A stretch of DNA of 64,000 bases from Amblyornis subalaris (lineage: Eukaryota; Chordata; Aves; Passeriformes; Ptilonorhynchidae), in the NCBI GenBank assembly GCA_018881555.1, contig JACAXG010000063.1:4427930-4491929 (forward strand), written 5' to 3'. Shown here in pieces: positions 49,160-62,500 of the stretch. Each line of letters starts with the position of its first letter. Within the stretch, counting starts at the first letter, position 1. Both the position numbers and the translations under genes were made by a program. The notes under the pieces were generated by a model that was given only the letters and a program-made list of their open reading frames with translations, did no database searches and was not told the origin of the DNA.

Positions 49160-50397
49160 CAACAGAATGAACAAATGTTTTATTGGCATGTTCATTGTTG
49201 TAAACAGCATCTGGCATGAAAAAGTTTACCAAAATCTTTTGATTGTTATAAATTAGGTGGTTTTTCCAAAAACTATGGAGAATTGTTCTCTATTGATCTT
49301 TATGGACCAAAGCAAAAAATTGCTGTTCCTAGGCTTTGCAATGAAATCATGTTGACTGCATCAGTCTTTGCACCACAGCCTGAACTACCAAGTTCGTATG
49401 TTGAGGTGTTAAGAGGTTGCCCCAATATTTGACTACATAGAGCTATGGAATCAACTCTGGGAAAAATAAACTGACTTTCAGCAGGTGAAGAAGATGCAAA
49501 CGTGTAATAGTCTTAAAAACAAAATGTACAAAAAGTAGCAGAACAGAACAAAAACTTCATTAACAAGGGGAAGTACAACCCTAAAGTACCCAGCATCGTC
49601 AAACATAAAATGAATACAAATTTAAATAGGCAACTATACTTCCGAATGTACACAACGNATGTTGATATGTGTAAAGAAATAGCATGGTAAGTAGCTGAGC
49701 TGCAGTTCTGGTAAATGGATAGGGCAGATTTTATTTACACATTGAACGCAATACACTAGAGCTGCTCATCGGCTTCCGTAACCTATGAAACCCCACTTTA
49801 CCTTACAACAGCACTTCTGCAAACAAACAACGCCTGCTGGCAACTTTCTGCAGACACCTCTCAGACCCCCTGTTTTATGGAAGAATATTCTAAAACCTGA
49901 CACTTGGAGCACTTCCATGTCCGGCCCTTTCCCGCTGCTTTTCTAGAACCAATGCGTTAACATTTACTCCAGACTCTCTGATGAGGTAATGCGTGTATCA
50001 GTGAAACAAACAGAGAAAAGGATTCTTTCATGGCCTTTGCACAGCTTTTATTATTAAGCTATGAGTATCCTGTTGGAGGCTAGTTTCACTAGCTACTATG
50101 TGCACACTGTCCTCAACAATTTCCACTCGTTTCCCTCCCCGCCCACTTTTGAGTTCTAATCTTTTATTTGCACATCCCTTTTAGCTTTACAGTACATTTG
50201 ACTATAGTGCACAACATGATTCCAAGTCAAACAGTGCCCAGCGGGGCCCTGCGCTGCCGGCCGGCACCCGCCCGGCCCGTGCTGGTGTCAGCGCTTTACA
50301 CCTAATGAATGTCCTGCCGTAATGGCACTACACAGTAGTAGTGAACCTTTTGATTGGAAACAAAAAAAATTCCCCAGGGAAAATGCTATAGCAAGTA
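49160..50397 (-). other. USP47: USP47 3' UTR (inferred extent)
   Basis: Sequence after the stop with four minus-strand AATAAA hexamers (50168-50163, 50052-50047, 49735-49730, 49184-49179). The most distal one would give a 3' UTR of about 1.2 kb. A GC-rich patch near 50236-50285 interrupts the AT-rich UTR. The extent is inference; transcript ends are not visible. Confidence 0.55.
49179..49184 (-). terminator. USP47: Distal USP47 poly(A) signal (AATAAA on minus strand)
   Basis: Canonical hexamer, with T/G-rich sequence just downstream on the minus strand (TTTGTTCATTCTGTTGTG). It opposes the plus-strand hexamer 48 bases away. Confidence 0.5.
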
Positions 50398-50572
50398 TCA
50401 GTCTTGAGTCAAATCTTTATTTGGTGCTCCATCCAGATAAATTTTTAGTGCTTTTTCTTTACGGGGAGAGTAGGTTACCCGGTGTCCAGTTTTCTGGAGT
50501 CTGCTGCTTTCTTTTTTCATCAGTTCATTTCTTTGCTCATCTGTTAATTCCATTAATTCTTCAGTTTTATCC
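50398..50572 (-). CDS. USP47: USP47 last coding exon m with stop
   Basis: Completes a split Arg codon, then 57 codons: [20 protein letters not shown], a Lys-rich segment ([16 protein letters not shown]) and the end NKDLTQD before TGA. This C-terminus is virtually that of mammalian USP47. Confidence 0.97.
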
Positions 50573-53500
50573 CTAAAATGTAAACATATGTTAAAATTCA
50601 GATCAATATAGTAACCCTAAGTAGATAGCTGCATTTTTTTTTTGCTTGGAGCAATTTAATAAAAACCACAACTAAGCATAACACTTCTTAGGGATTGCCT
50701 TATTCTGCGGACACAGGCAATGTGTCTAAACCTGCTCTTCCACAGAGACACTCAGCATTCTAACTGACTACAGACCCAGGGGGAGAAACAAGCCCATACT
50801 CCTCCATCTCTCCTACTCCCATTCTTTATAGGAGCATTTGGTCACAGTGCCAACAGCTGGAAGCACTGTCAGCCAGTCCCTACCANATGTTCTCCCAAAC
50901 AATTTTCATCAAGACCAGCACATTATTAACCAGCTGTTTCTCCCTAACTCTCATGCAATTATGAAAAACACCACAGAAGCAATGTGTCCGTNAGGTTGCC
51001 CCACCCACCAAGTTTAGCAGAAATTACAATAGTCAAGCTCTCAGTCGTCAACTCCTGCCCCTGGGCTACTGCCATCAGCTGATCAACATTTTTCACATTA
51101 ACAGAGTTTTTATTGTAACAGACTTTCTACAAACAAGCCATAATAATTTCTCAAAGGAATAAACTCAGAAAATAAAATTCTTGCTCTCCAAAACCTACAG
51201 CAAGACTCTCACAAACTCCACAAGGGATATGGTTCTATTTTAAGAAATTAAATCCAGATACACACTGAAGCATAGCAACTAGCAGTAATTTCAGTGGTTT
51301 GGAAGGGAGGATTGAGTAAAAGGGTGCAGCGCTGGTTGTGTTAAACTTAATTAATATTCAGGTTTTTAGGAAGCTGAGGAGCACAAATATTTCAGCTGCA
51401 TGTTTTAAACCTTCTTTTCTTTAGGGTAACAGAAGAGTATTTTATGTTCCTGTCCATTACATCACCCCTCAAATGTTAACCACAGCTTTTTTTTGCATGG
51501 TTTATTATACTGTAATGAAATACATACCTATAAAATATTACTGCACCATCATCACAAATGTACAGGGGCCAGACATTCAATGTAGATACTTTAGGATTCC
51601 AGTCCAAGTCTTGGTGAATCTCTAGTATGGAAATGTCGCATGGAAAGGTTCCTCTACCCTGAGAAAACACAATTACTTAGTAAATACAATAAAACTCCTA
51701 ATCACACATCTCTCTCATTAAAAGGTAAAAATACACAAAAATCTTACTTACTTTTGCAAATTCTATGTTTTCTAAGGGTATTCCACTTATTTCACTTAGC
51801 TGTAAAGTGAAGAGAAATGGCTGATTTAATACTATTCCAAAGCAACATTACACAGTGTCTACATAAAGCCAATAGACTTGCCAAATCTAGAAGTCAATTA
51901 AAATATCTGAAAGTCCTCCAATGATCCAAAGCATTAGTACAAAATTACAGTGACAAGTACACATTTTTAACATTTCTAAAGTTACCAGTGTGTGTCACAA
52001 GTGACGCTTGCTGTGACAGTATTTCATCACACTTCTCTTAATACTGAAGGGGAGACAAAAAAAAGTTCATAGAAACAAATTAATTAATAACATCCAAGTT
52101 CTAAAACACAAAGAGACCAACTGCCTCATGTTAAACCCTCAGCAGTTTCCCTGTGTGACATGGAAGCTGTTATCCAGTCAACCTGGGAGCAGGCAAAGCT
52201 GTAAAATATGCATGACTAAGACTCACCTCCACACACCTGCACTTCCTACCATAACTTAAAAAATAAAATTGCTCCCTGCATATCAATTCTTAAAACAAGA
52301 AAACAAGTGCAGCCAACTCTTCCTTCAGATACAAGTAAGGAGGAAATCTTGAGGACTGCATGCAAGAACCTGTAGTCATAACTTTATTTCTACCTGAAGA
52401 ATACAAGAAACCAGTCCACAGCTTAATGTGTGTAAATCACAAACCCAGCCTGTGAACTAACCCCCCTAACTTACCAATGCACAGAGTCCACTGACACCAG
52501 CATTTCTGCTGCTCTCAACATCCAAGGTGGCCTCCTAACATTTGGGTATTGCCACATATNAATAAACACTTCTCTAAGAGAGAGACCTTGTGATATACTG
52601 GATTAACAAAATAGTCTCCTACTCCAGATTTCTGCTAGGATGACACAGGTTTGCTTACCTGTTAGAGGGTTCTGGCCTTAGGTAAAACCAAATCATACCA
52701 CAGCCATACCTCTTTCCAACCAAAACATAGTTCAACCTACCTGATACAACAACACAACCTCTCAGAAACAGCTCTCCATTTCAAATATGAGGAGGCTGAA
52801 AGCTTTGGTATTTTGAAATAACAAAACATTGGCTTGAAAAGACACAAGTGGCAGTAGCTTAGCTTTTCTTTCAGATGTGTTTTTTGAGGATAAGCGACAC
52901 AGCTACTATCAGGCTGCTTAAACTTCAAGAAGTGATTTTTTTTGCATGTATTCACCTGAATACTTTCATACCAGACCATTACATCAAACTAAGAAGTAAA
53001 GTTCATTCATGTAGCTTTGGTAATAGGATTGGATAGGTTATTGGTTCCTGGGGAAAAATAATAAATCACCATGCAACAAGATTTTTGTAGCTATGACATC
53101 TTTGTGCTCCCCACCAGAGAACATTAATAAGGTTCTTGGTCACCACAAGAAACTTGCATCATGTTACACATTTTACCTTCTCTTTTAATTCTTCGACACT
53201 GCTGCTTTCTAGTACTACTTCCTGGAAAGAATCTAATTTCATCTCTGACGGCCTCCATCGTCTCGATAAAACAGCAAGTTGTGACATGGATTTCATCTTT
53301 TCTACTCCTAGCAATGAAAGAGACATTTATTGTGAAGACTGCCCTACAGATACACACACAAGCTACGTAACCCAGTGTGCTCCAAGTAGTTCACTTACTA
53401 AAAAGGGGAGGAGGAAGGGACTAGGATTTAGTTGAANTTGTCTGTTATCAGCTCCTTTAAAGGAATTTTTCACAGGCAGAATCTCCTAGAAGCCATGCCA

Positions 53501-56500
53501 TTTGCTTTTCTTTAAGGCACCGTTTTCCATCACACACAGTTCAGTTATCCATACAATATCTATCCACCTAACTAGAGGCTGACTGCAGATCTGGCATTTG
53601 CATGAGGCTTCCTCAGCTATCAGGTATTTATTCATGTGCTTCACTTCCTTTACCAAAATAATCTTTCCCTGTCTGATTTTTAGATTTCCCACACTAACTC
53701 CACACTTGTTATTGCAATCTTCTTTCCACCCACCACCTTCAAGAGTTTTAGTATGTGCTACCTCTAGCATTTTTGTATCTTGTTTGAGGTTCCAGAGCTG
53801 TCTTTGGCTGACAGAGCAATGCTGTTTATATTAAAATTAGATAAGCAGAAGTGATATCCATGGCCTGATTTTATTTTTAATCAGTCTATAATTTTGTAAT
53901 TTGGCATGCAGAACTTGCGGCTTAGACATTTATGTCTAACATTACATGCTTGTTTTGCACAAACTGTTACAGAACACTTGGAAGCCCTGTAATCTATAAT
54001 CTGTGAACTAGGTGAGCTGCAGTGGTCTAAAGTTGTATCTCCAAGGCTAATGGCTAAATGAGACTTCTTAAACCAGGTATGCTGCTGAAGAAAATTCCTT
54101 AATTAATAGAATTCACATTCTTCATCTATACATTAACAGCAGTATGTGTAAATCTAGAGAACAAACAGTGTGGCCTACTTTTCTTACCCTTAATTTATGC
54201 TTTTGCATTCAGAATCAAAATTTTAAGTGTATATGCAAAAGACAGTTTAAGAAATGGCATATTTTAAACGAGATTTAAGCAGAATTTCAGAAACAATCTG
54301 CTCTCTGATATTTGATTCCAAAATTGTTTTGATGAACACAATTCTGCTCCAAAATATAGCACTTCATGACAGAAGTATTTTTTCAATCCTGTCTGAAAAC
54401 TTCTAAATGGCTGAACCGCTGTGTTGACTTCAATTATGTAAGTATCATGTACATGCACACATATATTTCAGCTAACTAGCCATCACCAACACTAATTCAA
54501 AAATAAATCATTACCATCAAGTATTTCTAAGAAGACCTCCCAATTGCTGGAAATATTGATATCTTCTTCATAGATATGATAATCCAGAAACACAGTGCCT
54601 GGATTCTTCCAGGTTTTCTTTCGTAGGCGAAACCTATAAATACATGACAAAAAACCCACTGAGTTTCCATCTACTTAGGAACACTTAGCACTGCCAGAGA
54701 TCAAAACTGAGTATTTTCTGACAAAACTGAAATACAACTCATTAATGCAAGATTTGGGGAGGTTTATCAGGAACAAGTTTAACGTTCTGAAATACTCCTG
54801 ACACCAGGATATCACTCCTGGCTTGGTGCTGAATCATTCATAAACACAAGGAAAACAAGCTGTGTTGTGCCTGTTCAATGCAAGAATGCGTAGGGATTTA
54901 AAGGAAGAAAACAGTTTCCTAATTAGGGATTACCCAATTATGGTAAAGGAAGCCAGTACAGATCAATACTGTACACACACACAATGATGCTGCACGAGCA
55001 GTTTGCTGCAGTGATCTATGCTAGGCCTGCATGTAGAGAGCAGGTGGCTTTTTTATGAACTGATGTACTCAATGTTCTCCTTTCTGAAGGAAATCATCAT
55101 TAGAGAGATCTAAAGCTGCAGCCATGTTGCACACAGGCAATTCTGTGTAAATATTATCCCCTATAGAATTCATTCTGCAAGAGATGAAAGCCAAGAATTG
55201 CTGAACTAGTGTTTGTATTCACAAACTGATCCAAAGACCACAGCAACTTCTTTCTGCTTCTTTCATTACGTTCTTTCTCCACAAGAGGAAAGAAATCCCC
55301 AAACACATTTTAAAGTGATATTTAACCAGCTAATTACCTGTCAATTGTCAAGTCTAGGCCACATTGTTCTCGAAGCTGAGGAAGCAGCTCCTCTTTGGAC
55401 TGTCGGACAGTCATTCCTTTAGCAAAAACTGCATCTAGAAGAAACTTGCATGGCTGTGAACANAAATAGAAAGAGATTAAAGACAGAATTCTTTTGAACA
55501 CAAAACTGTAATTTACCTCTGTTTATGCTTTGTGACCAGCCCCATCCACCTGGCAAAATGACCAGCAGAATGCTTCTCATTAACAAAGTAGGCAATGAAT
55601 TCGTTAAAATGGGGTGTAACTAATTTGTGTAGCAGCAGCCCTTTGGGAGGCCATTCAAACACTGTGAATGCCTCTACAGAAATATTGCCTGGTGCTGTAG
55701 TGCTAACTGCTACCATTACGTTCACATTCCAAACTATTGGAAAGGAGCTTTCAAATTAAATAAGCCACATGATAATAAAAATGTCACTTTCTTGGCTTTC
55801 ATTGATCAGACTCCATGACTTCNTGGAAGTTACTTTTAAATTTATCTTATGCCCTGCTTTAGCAGTTCAGCTTAGTCTCTTNTCCATTATTAATATATTC
55901 TACAGTTTCGTCCAAAAAATAAAATTAAAGTGCATACAAAGTCAACTTGTAAAGACTGCAGTCTATATAGTGACATCACTTCTACATTTTTNATGTCCCA
56001 AAATACATAACAAGCTTATGAGCTGTGTTATTGCAAGAGAGGCACTTTTGTTTCAAGCTTGCCTTATGCAGAGAGGACCATTACCCAGCTGAGAGCTCTG
56101 ATAAGCACTATGTGCAGCNCATGAAATGTCATGAATTAGATCAGCTCAACATCACTGAAAACCACAACCACAAGCAGACACAGCTTCTTCTTTGGAAAGA
56201 ATGCTACATGACTGTCATGCATTTAAGGGAAACAAAGAAACAATTCACTTGTCCTCCATTTACACTATAGAAATAAAAACATTTGAGAGATACTGTAAAC
56301 ATATTCCAATTGCTTACTTGGAACAGAAATCATCTCAAATACCCTTTCTAAATGCAGGAAAACTTGAAAGAAAATGTAAAGAAAGGAAGGACTTCCATTT
56401 TTTCCCAGGATTTCAAAGGTAAACCTTGGCCAAGGCACATATTAATATTTTCATGAATCAATCTTGAAATATTCAACACCTTACCTCGGGCTCATTTACC

Positions 56501-59500
56501 AAGAGCTGATAGACTTTGACTCTGTATTCACCCTTCTTAAGGGCTCTTCCAAGTCTAATAGTTATCTAGAAGGCAAAAGGAGTATCAAAATCAGAATGGT
56601 ATTTTGTAACATGCTACCGAGACCAAAGTAATTATTTCACTTGTTGTAAATTAAGTTAATCTATATTGTACCAATATACTTTAAGTGATTCAAAATAACT
56701 TCTGAATAACCTTATTGTCATCAGAAAATGACGAAAGTGTCTCATTCAGCCGAACGCTCTCAAACTCTTGATTGCTGGCATAGACTCTAAAGACTTTGAA
56801 GTGAGAAGATGGAACTCCAACAAAAGGCTCCAAATGTTGCTTGAAGGCAGACAGCGTAATTCTTTTATCAACATGCACCATCAGCCCTAAGCAAAAATAA
56901 AGATAAAAGTGGTATGAAACACCTTGCTACCAAAAAATCCCCCCCACTCTCACATATGATTTCCATACATTCACAGTTATCACTTGCAGCAAAACAGCGC
57001 TGAAAAGTCTGAATTACAGTTACTGGCTACCTTTACATTTTATCTGATGATGTTACTATAACCTTTAAAAGCTTTGCTGGATTTTGTTTATGGGCAGATA
57101 ATTCTGGAAGACACAGTAGTTCCAGACTGTCCTGGTTTGCAATCAGTGAAGTAGCAGAGCAAAGTAGTATCTTGTCTGTTCAGAAAGACAACAAATAGAA
57201 TCCCATGGAGCAATTGCAGATAATCCTCCTACAGCTTTCCCCTGCCTCAAGGGAGAGAGAATTGCGTCAGTGTCGGGACTGGCCAGGCACGGGCCACCCA
57301 ACTCCTTTCATTTTCCTTCCTGGCTTTCAGGATTAAAAAGTTAGGTTAATTCTGTGTTCTGGAAGGCCACAAGGCAAGCTCAAGTCTAGATTAAGGGATT
57401 TTTTCATAGAACAGTTTAGTAATGAAGGAAAAGTCACTGTAGTAGTATGAGATTCTGGAAAGTAAAGGGAATAGTTTATCTTTAGAAATTGTGCTTCTTA
57501 ATACATGCAATTTGTACTACACTACAAACTATGTCATGATTATATAATGTCATGAGTCTCTAGAACATACTCTTCAGAACATTGAACTGAACAAATAAAT
57601 TATTTGAATTATACTACAAACACATAAAAGCTTTCCCTTCAGGATAATCTTTTATACAGTGTACTACGAAAACATCAAAATTACTGCAAACAAGTTATTC
57701 CCGAATCCAAATAGTCCTATCAAAACAAAATAGGGAAAAATGAAAGTAGTTCAAAATTAGCCCTAAAGAAAGACCATTTCAAGCAAAAGTAGTAATTTTA
57801 TCAAAACCTTAGTAGATGCAAATCAATTTCTCTGTGAGAAATTCTTTATCTATTACTATTACATCAGGGTTTCTAGATTGACATGAAAGCCTCTGCCATT
57901 CNAAATATTTATGTGACATCCTGCTATTCTTTAATTATTATTCTGTTAGTTATAAAGCACATGCAGGTACACAGCACTGTTGAAATGATTTATTTCTATG
58001 ACAGTGATACACTACTTAGGCTCTTACACTGAACTTGTTTGGACATTTTCATGTCAGATGTATGTCTCATTATACCCACTGTACATTTCAGTTAATGAAT
58101 TAAATTGTCAATATCAGGTATATCTGAATTTTCTTTAGTCAACGACTAGGACTTTTCAGGTTTGTTAGTCTAAATGGTAACAGAAATGTGCTGTGTTAAC
58201 TACATTAAGTAAGTGCATTCTGAACCAGGTGAATCATCATCAGCAGATGCAACTACATTCCTTTCACTGGAAGACAGCTCAGTTTGCTCTCCAGAGAACA
58301 CTATCAATACATGGAAATAGGTGCTCATTTTCTTAAAGACAAAAAAGCAACACAGTGCTCAAATATGTAATCACTTACTACAAGATCAGAATTAGGCTAG
58401 ATTTTTGCTGAACATCACACCACATCCTGTCTTTGCACTTTCATTAGCTTTAATTTGACATTATAATCAAGTTTTTCAATACCATCATTACTTTTTTAAC
58501 ACAGCATACGAATTAAGTAGTAAAAACCACTGAATTATTTTAAGACACTTGAAAAGAATACATACATTTTTGCCCTTCTCCTGAACCTTCCTCTGCAGTG
58601 TAGGGTTCTGATTTAAAGTACATATACTGTGCTTCTCCTCTGCTCTTGCCGCTTTCATCATATTCACTGTCTGTTCCAGAATCTTCTTCTGCTGTGTCCC
58701 AGGTTTCCTTCTTCCCCTGATTCGCTTTTGATCGCCTACTACTTGTGATACTGTGAGAATCAAGTCCATTAGCCAGGGGAAGGGGGGCATTGTCCACGTT
58801 GCATAAGGTGTCGCTGCTGTGGCTGGAGCTGAGGATGTCACTGTCCACGGAACTCGTACTCCTGTCGTTATTTACATCTGAGTCTGACCGCTCCTCGGAC
58901 TGCAGATTTTCTGGATCAGAAATCTGAATTTGGTTTTCAAGTTCTCTGTTTTCTGCTGATGCTGAAGAGTCTATTTCATTTAAAGGTGACTCGATGTTTT
59001 CAAAATCACTGGCTTCTGTGCTTTTGCTGCTGTCTCCATTATCTCCCTCCTGCTGCTGCTGTTGCTGCAGGGACAAGCTTTTAAGTTTTTCAGTGCTTTC
59101 TTCCAAAATTGCCTCTACAGATTTCATATTACCTACAGGTCCTTTTACTCTTTCACAAGGTTCATCCAAGTTGCCTGCACCTCCACTAGACTTCTGATAA
59201 AGCGCTCGTCTAAACTGAGATCCAGGAGCTTGCTCTGGCAATGAAACATACAGTCTGATTGTGTTTGCATGACGATCCAAAAGTTTCCATAAATGAGAGT
59301 CTGTATATGTCACATGACGGTCTAAAGACTCTGAGCTTTCAATAAATACCTGAACATAAAATAAGCATTGTATCATGTAGTGTTATTTTAAATAAAAGCA
59401 ACGACAGCAAACAGATAGGATTGAGCACACATTAGAAATAATGTCATCAAGAAACATAGTATTTAAAAAAAAAGTTAAAATACATGCTCAGAAAAAGACA

Positions 59501-62500
59501 AGCCAAGGAATTTCTAGTATAATAATGATTTAACTTTTTCTTGTTTCCATAACCATGTTAAGATTGGAGTGAACTGCAACCAGACTGACCAGCTGCAGTA
59601 AACACCTATGTTCAGAAATGGATTCATAAATCACTTCATGTGCACCCTTACCTGNGCACAGCACTAGTTATGGTAGCAATGAGCCCCACAATTGCAGCAG
59701 ACAGTCTGTCTTTCTCATGATACTGTACCAGAAAATAGTTCTAAATGTATACATGGACAAGCAACAGTGCAAATTAAAGATCTCTTTTCCTTTTGTGGAA
59801 GGGCTCCGTGTTGGAGTGACATTGATCGCGAAAGGGCTCCAAGTAACTCAGTAACAATTCAGTGTCATTGTTTTGCTCAGCTATGGGCCATCAAAGCCTT
59901 CACTAAACTTTCTTTCTTCATCAAGAAGATTTAACATCGAGCTTAAACTTCAGAGACAGGATGTGCAAAATGTGCTAAAAGATGCACTATTTCTAATGCA
60001 GTAAAAAGGGTGATGTATAAATTTAAAATGCTGAAGTTCTTTGAGTACTATGTTACTCTTTTTCTGAAGGCATTACACAACTATTATTGGAAACACTTAT
60101 TAGACGTCTTTTTTGAAAAATAAATTTAAATTGTCTAGGGGGAATATGCAGAGTAAAAACTACTGAATTTAAGACAAAGCCCCACCAAAACTGTAGCAAT
60201 ATATCTTTGTTCCCTAAGAATGCTTTAGTTTTATCAGTCTTCATCATAATACTGTTAACCTTAGCATAATTTGAACAAGAGTAACAACCAGATGTCTGAT
60301 TCTCAATCCACTCCCTCATGTACACTTGGTTTCATATACAGCCCATGGTATTCATCAGCACTGCAGTATTGAGCACATAAAACCCCACACAGTACACAGC
60401 AAAATACATGACAGTTACCCATTATCAATCCTATACTGATATCCATGCCTTCTACAACACAACAGGTAACGAAGTCTACAAATACACAGCATGAATACTT
60501 TAAAAACCACAGGATGTACCTTGTTGCTTCTAAAAAAGCCTTCAGCTTTCAGTGTTTTGCTGGAAACGTTCAGAAGACGCAAGTCATTGTAGCAACGTTC
60601 CAACACAACCCGCATTGTTTCAGCAGGCAGGTGTGTAGCCTGAAACGAGACGGACGGAAAGGTAACATGTGCATTATGCACACCTTCAAATACTGAAGCA
60701 AGTATTTCATTTTTGAGCTTATTCACAGGGAAAAGGAGCAGGTTTGTTTATCAACTTATAAACTGCAAAAGACAACAAACCTCCCAAACCTGCTCAGTCC
60801 CAGTGTCTTTCCTTCACCCTTTGGTACATAGCAAATGTCAGTTTTTCCAAAAGGCCAAATGACTAAAATGGCCTGGCTTTGCCGAGAATGGCAAATTGAT
60901 AATGACCAGTAATGTAAGAAATTGGTCTTATCATTTAGTGTATGAACCAACTAAAAATTAAAAAATATTCTTGAGCAACAGGTTTTGCACAGTACTCAAT
61001 TCTTAATTAGACTGAATTCAAATTACTGAAACCACGTTTTATAACAAATATGAAGTGACACCGACCACTGAACTATTCTACACAGAACTGAGCAAGTACT
61101 ATCTCTGTATTCCAATTCAATGGAAGCAGTAACAACCCTTGATTTAAGACCATGTTAAATCATTCTGCATCTTAATCACAAGTGGCTGCTGGGATGAAAA
61201 GGAGACATTGTACAAAGAACAGGGACAACTTTGGATGTTAAATTTCAATTACTGAAGCCAGTTGGGGAAGTTTCACATTGGTTCAGTTATATGGCAACAG
61301 TTCATTAGCTCTGTCACCAGTTCTACTCTCAGTTGAGGTTGTTCCAGCTACTGACTCTGGATGGAAGAAACAAGCAGACTGCTGCTTTCTGCAGGAGTGA
61401 GCAGATGGACCAGCTCAACTGTAACATCTAACTGGACCCTACTGGACAGGACTCACGGTATGATCTGCAAAAGGTGCAGGCTCTCATTTTAGGTATCTAA
61501 ATTATGACACATTTTCAGTGACAATGAATGAAAACTCTTTAATACAAGCCCTTAACAACTGTAAATTACCTTTGAAATTAGCTGCTTAAACTCTGAAACT
61601 GTTTGATTCAAATAAGCTCGCACACTTATTGGAGGAGCAACAGATTCAGTCTTTAGGTCAACTACATGAACCTTTACCATGACCTCTGTAGGGAGGAGAA
61701 AAAAAGAAAACAAAGTCACACATATATATATATATATAAAAGGAGAATATTCAACAGGCAAAGAAAACGCACATATGCTTGTCTGATGAACTGATTAGGG
61801 GGCTGCATTAAATACATCCAAGCAGCAAGAACTTGAAAAGCAGTCCCATGCCAGAATTAAATTTTCCAATCAAATTTAAAGCTAAAAAAGAAAAAAAGCT
61901 TCCAATGTAGTACAAATTTTTTCTTCTTTCACACATCATACTGAAGATCTGTTTTACAAGTTTTGTGTTTGTGCCATCATGCAGCATAACAAAGATAAAC
62001 TAAAATCATATANGCAATTACATGTCTTACCACCAGGTTTATAGCACTGGAAAATCTGGTCAGGCCTCCTTGTTTCCAACAGTAGGTCAAACATGTACGT
62101 TGACTTGACACCTCCAAGTAACAAACCCATTGGTGTATCCTCTTCTCCTTCGTACGAGCGTTCCAAGTAGTCATGGAACTCATCGTATTTGACAAGGCGA
62201 CAGCAATCCAAGGGAACAGCCTCTTCTAAATCCATTAACTAAATCATGCACACACAAAAGCCCCCCAAACATTTAGTAATGGTTTACTTGTGAGTTTAGT
62301 TTTCAACTTGCAAGCTAGAAATATCTCCCTGTCTGTACATCCAGGAATCCCTTGAATTCACAACAGTCAATTTGGTTTTAGAAAACACATCGTAGATATT
62401 ATATACACATGCAATATTTATATATGTTTCCAAAATCAAAAGAGAAGCCCGCATCAAAATGCAAAAAAGAGGGAATTTTGAAAAGTATGTATACAAGCAC

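Larger units (their letters stand above)
47084..49160. other. DKK3 3' UTR and DKK3-USP47 convergent intergenic region
   Basis: Non-coding interval between the two convergent genes. The proximal part is DKK3 3' UTR; how much depends on which poly(A) site is used. It includes a CA repeat at 48292-48304 and several Ns near 48600-48900. ORFs here (longest 112 codons) overlap on both strands and show no family resemblance. Confidence 0.7.
50573..56710 (-). other. USP47: USP47 introns between exons f and m
   Basis: Covers the introns 50573-51527, 51659-51751, 51800-53176, 53308-54514, 54634-55337, 55454-56484 and 56566-56710, interleaved with the exons listed separately. The sequence is AT-rich with no repeats of note and no other gene recognised on either strand. 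Several introns are short, as is common in birds. Confidence 0.8.

Noticed and set aside
57128..57300. TGTCCTGGTTTG, resembling the start of an avian ERV LTR
   Set aside because: Only about 12 bases match; the following sequence does not resemble any LTR block, so it is probably chance.
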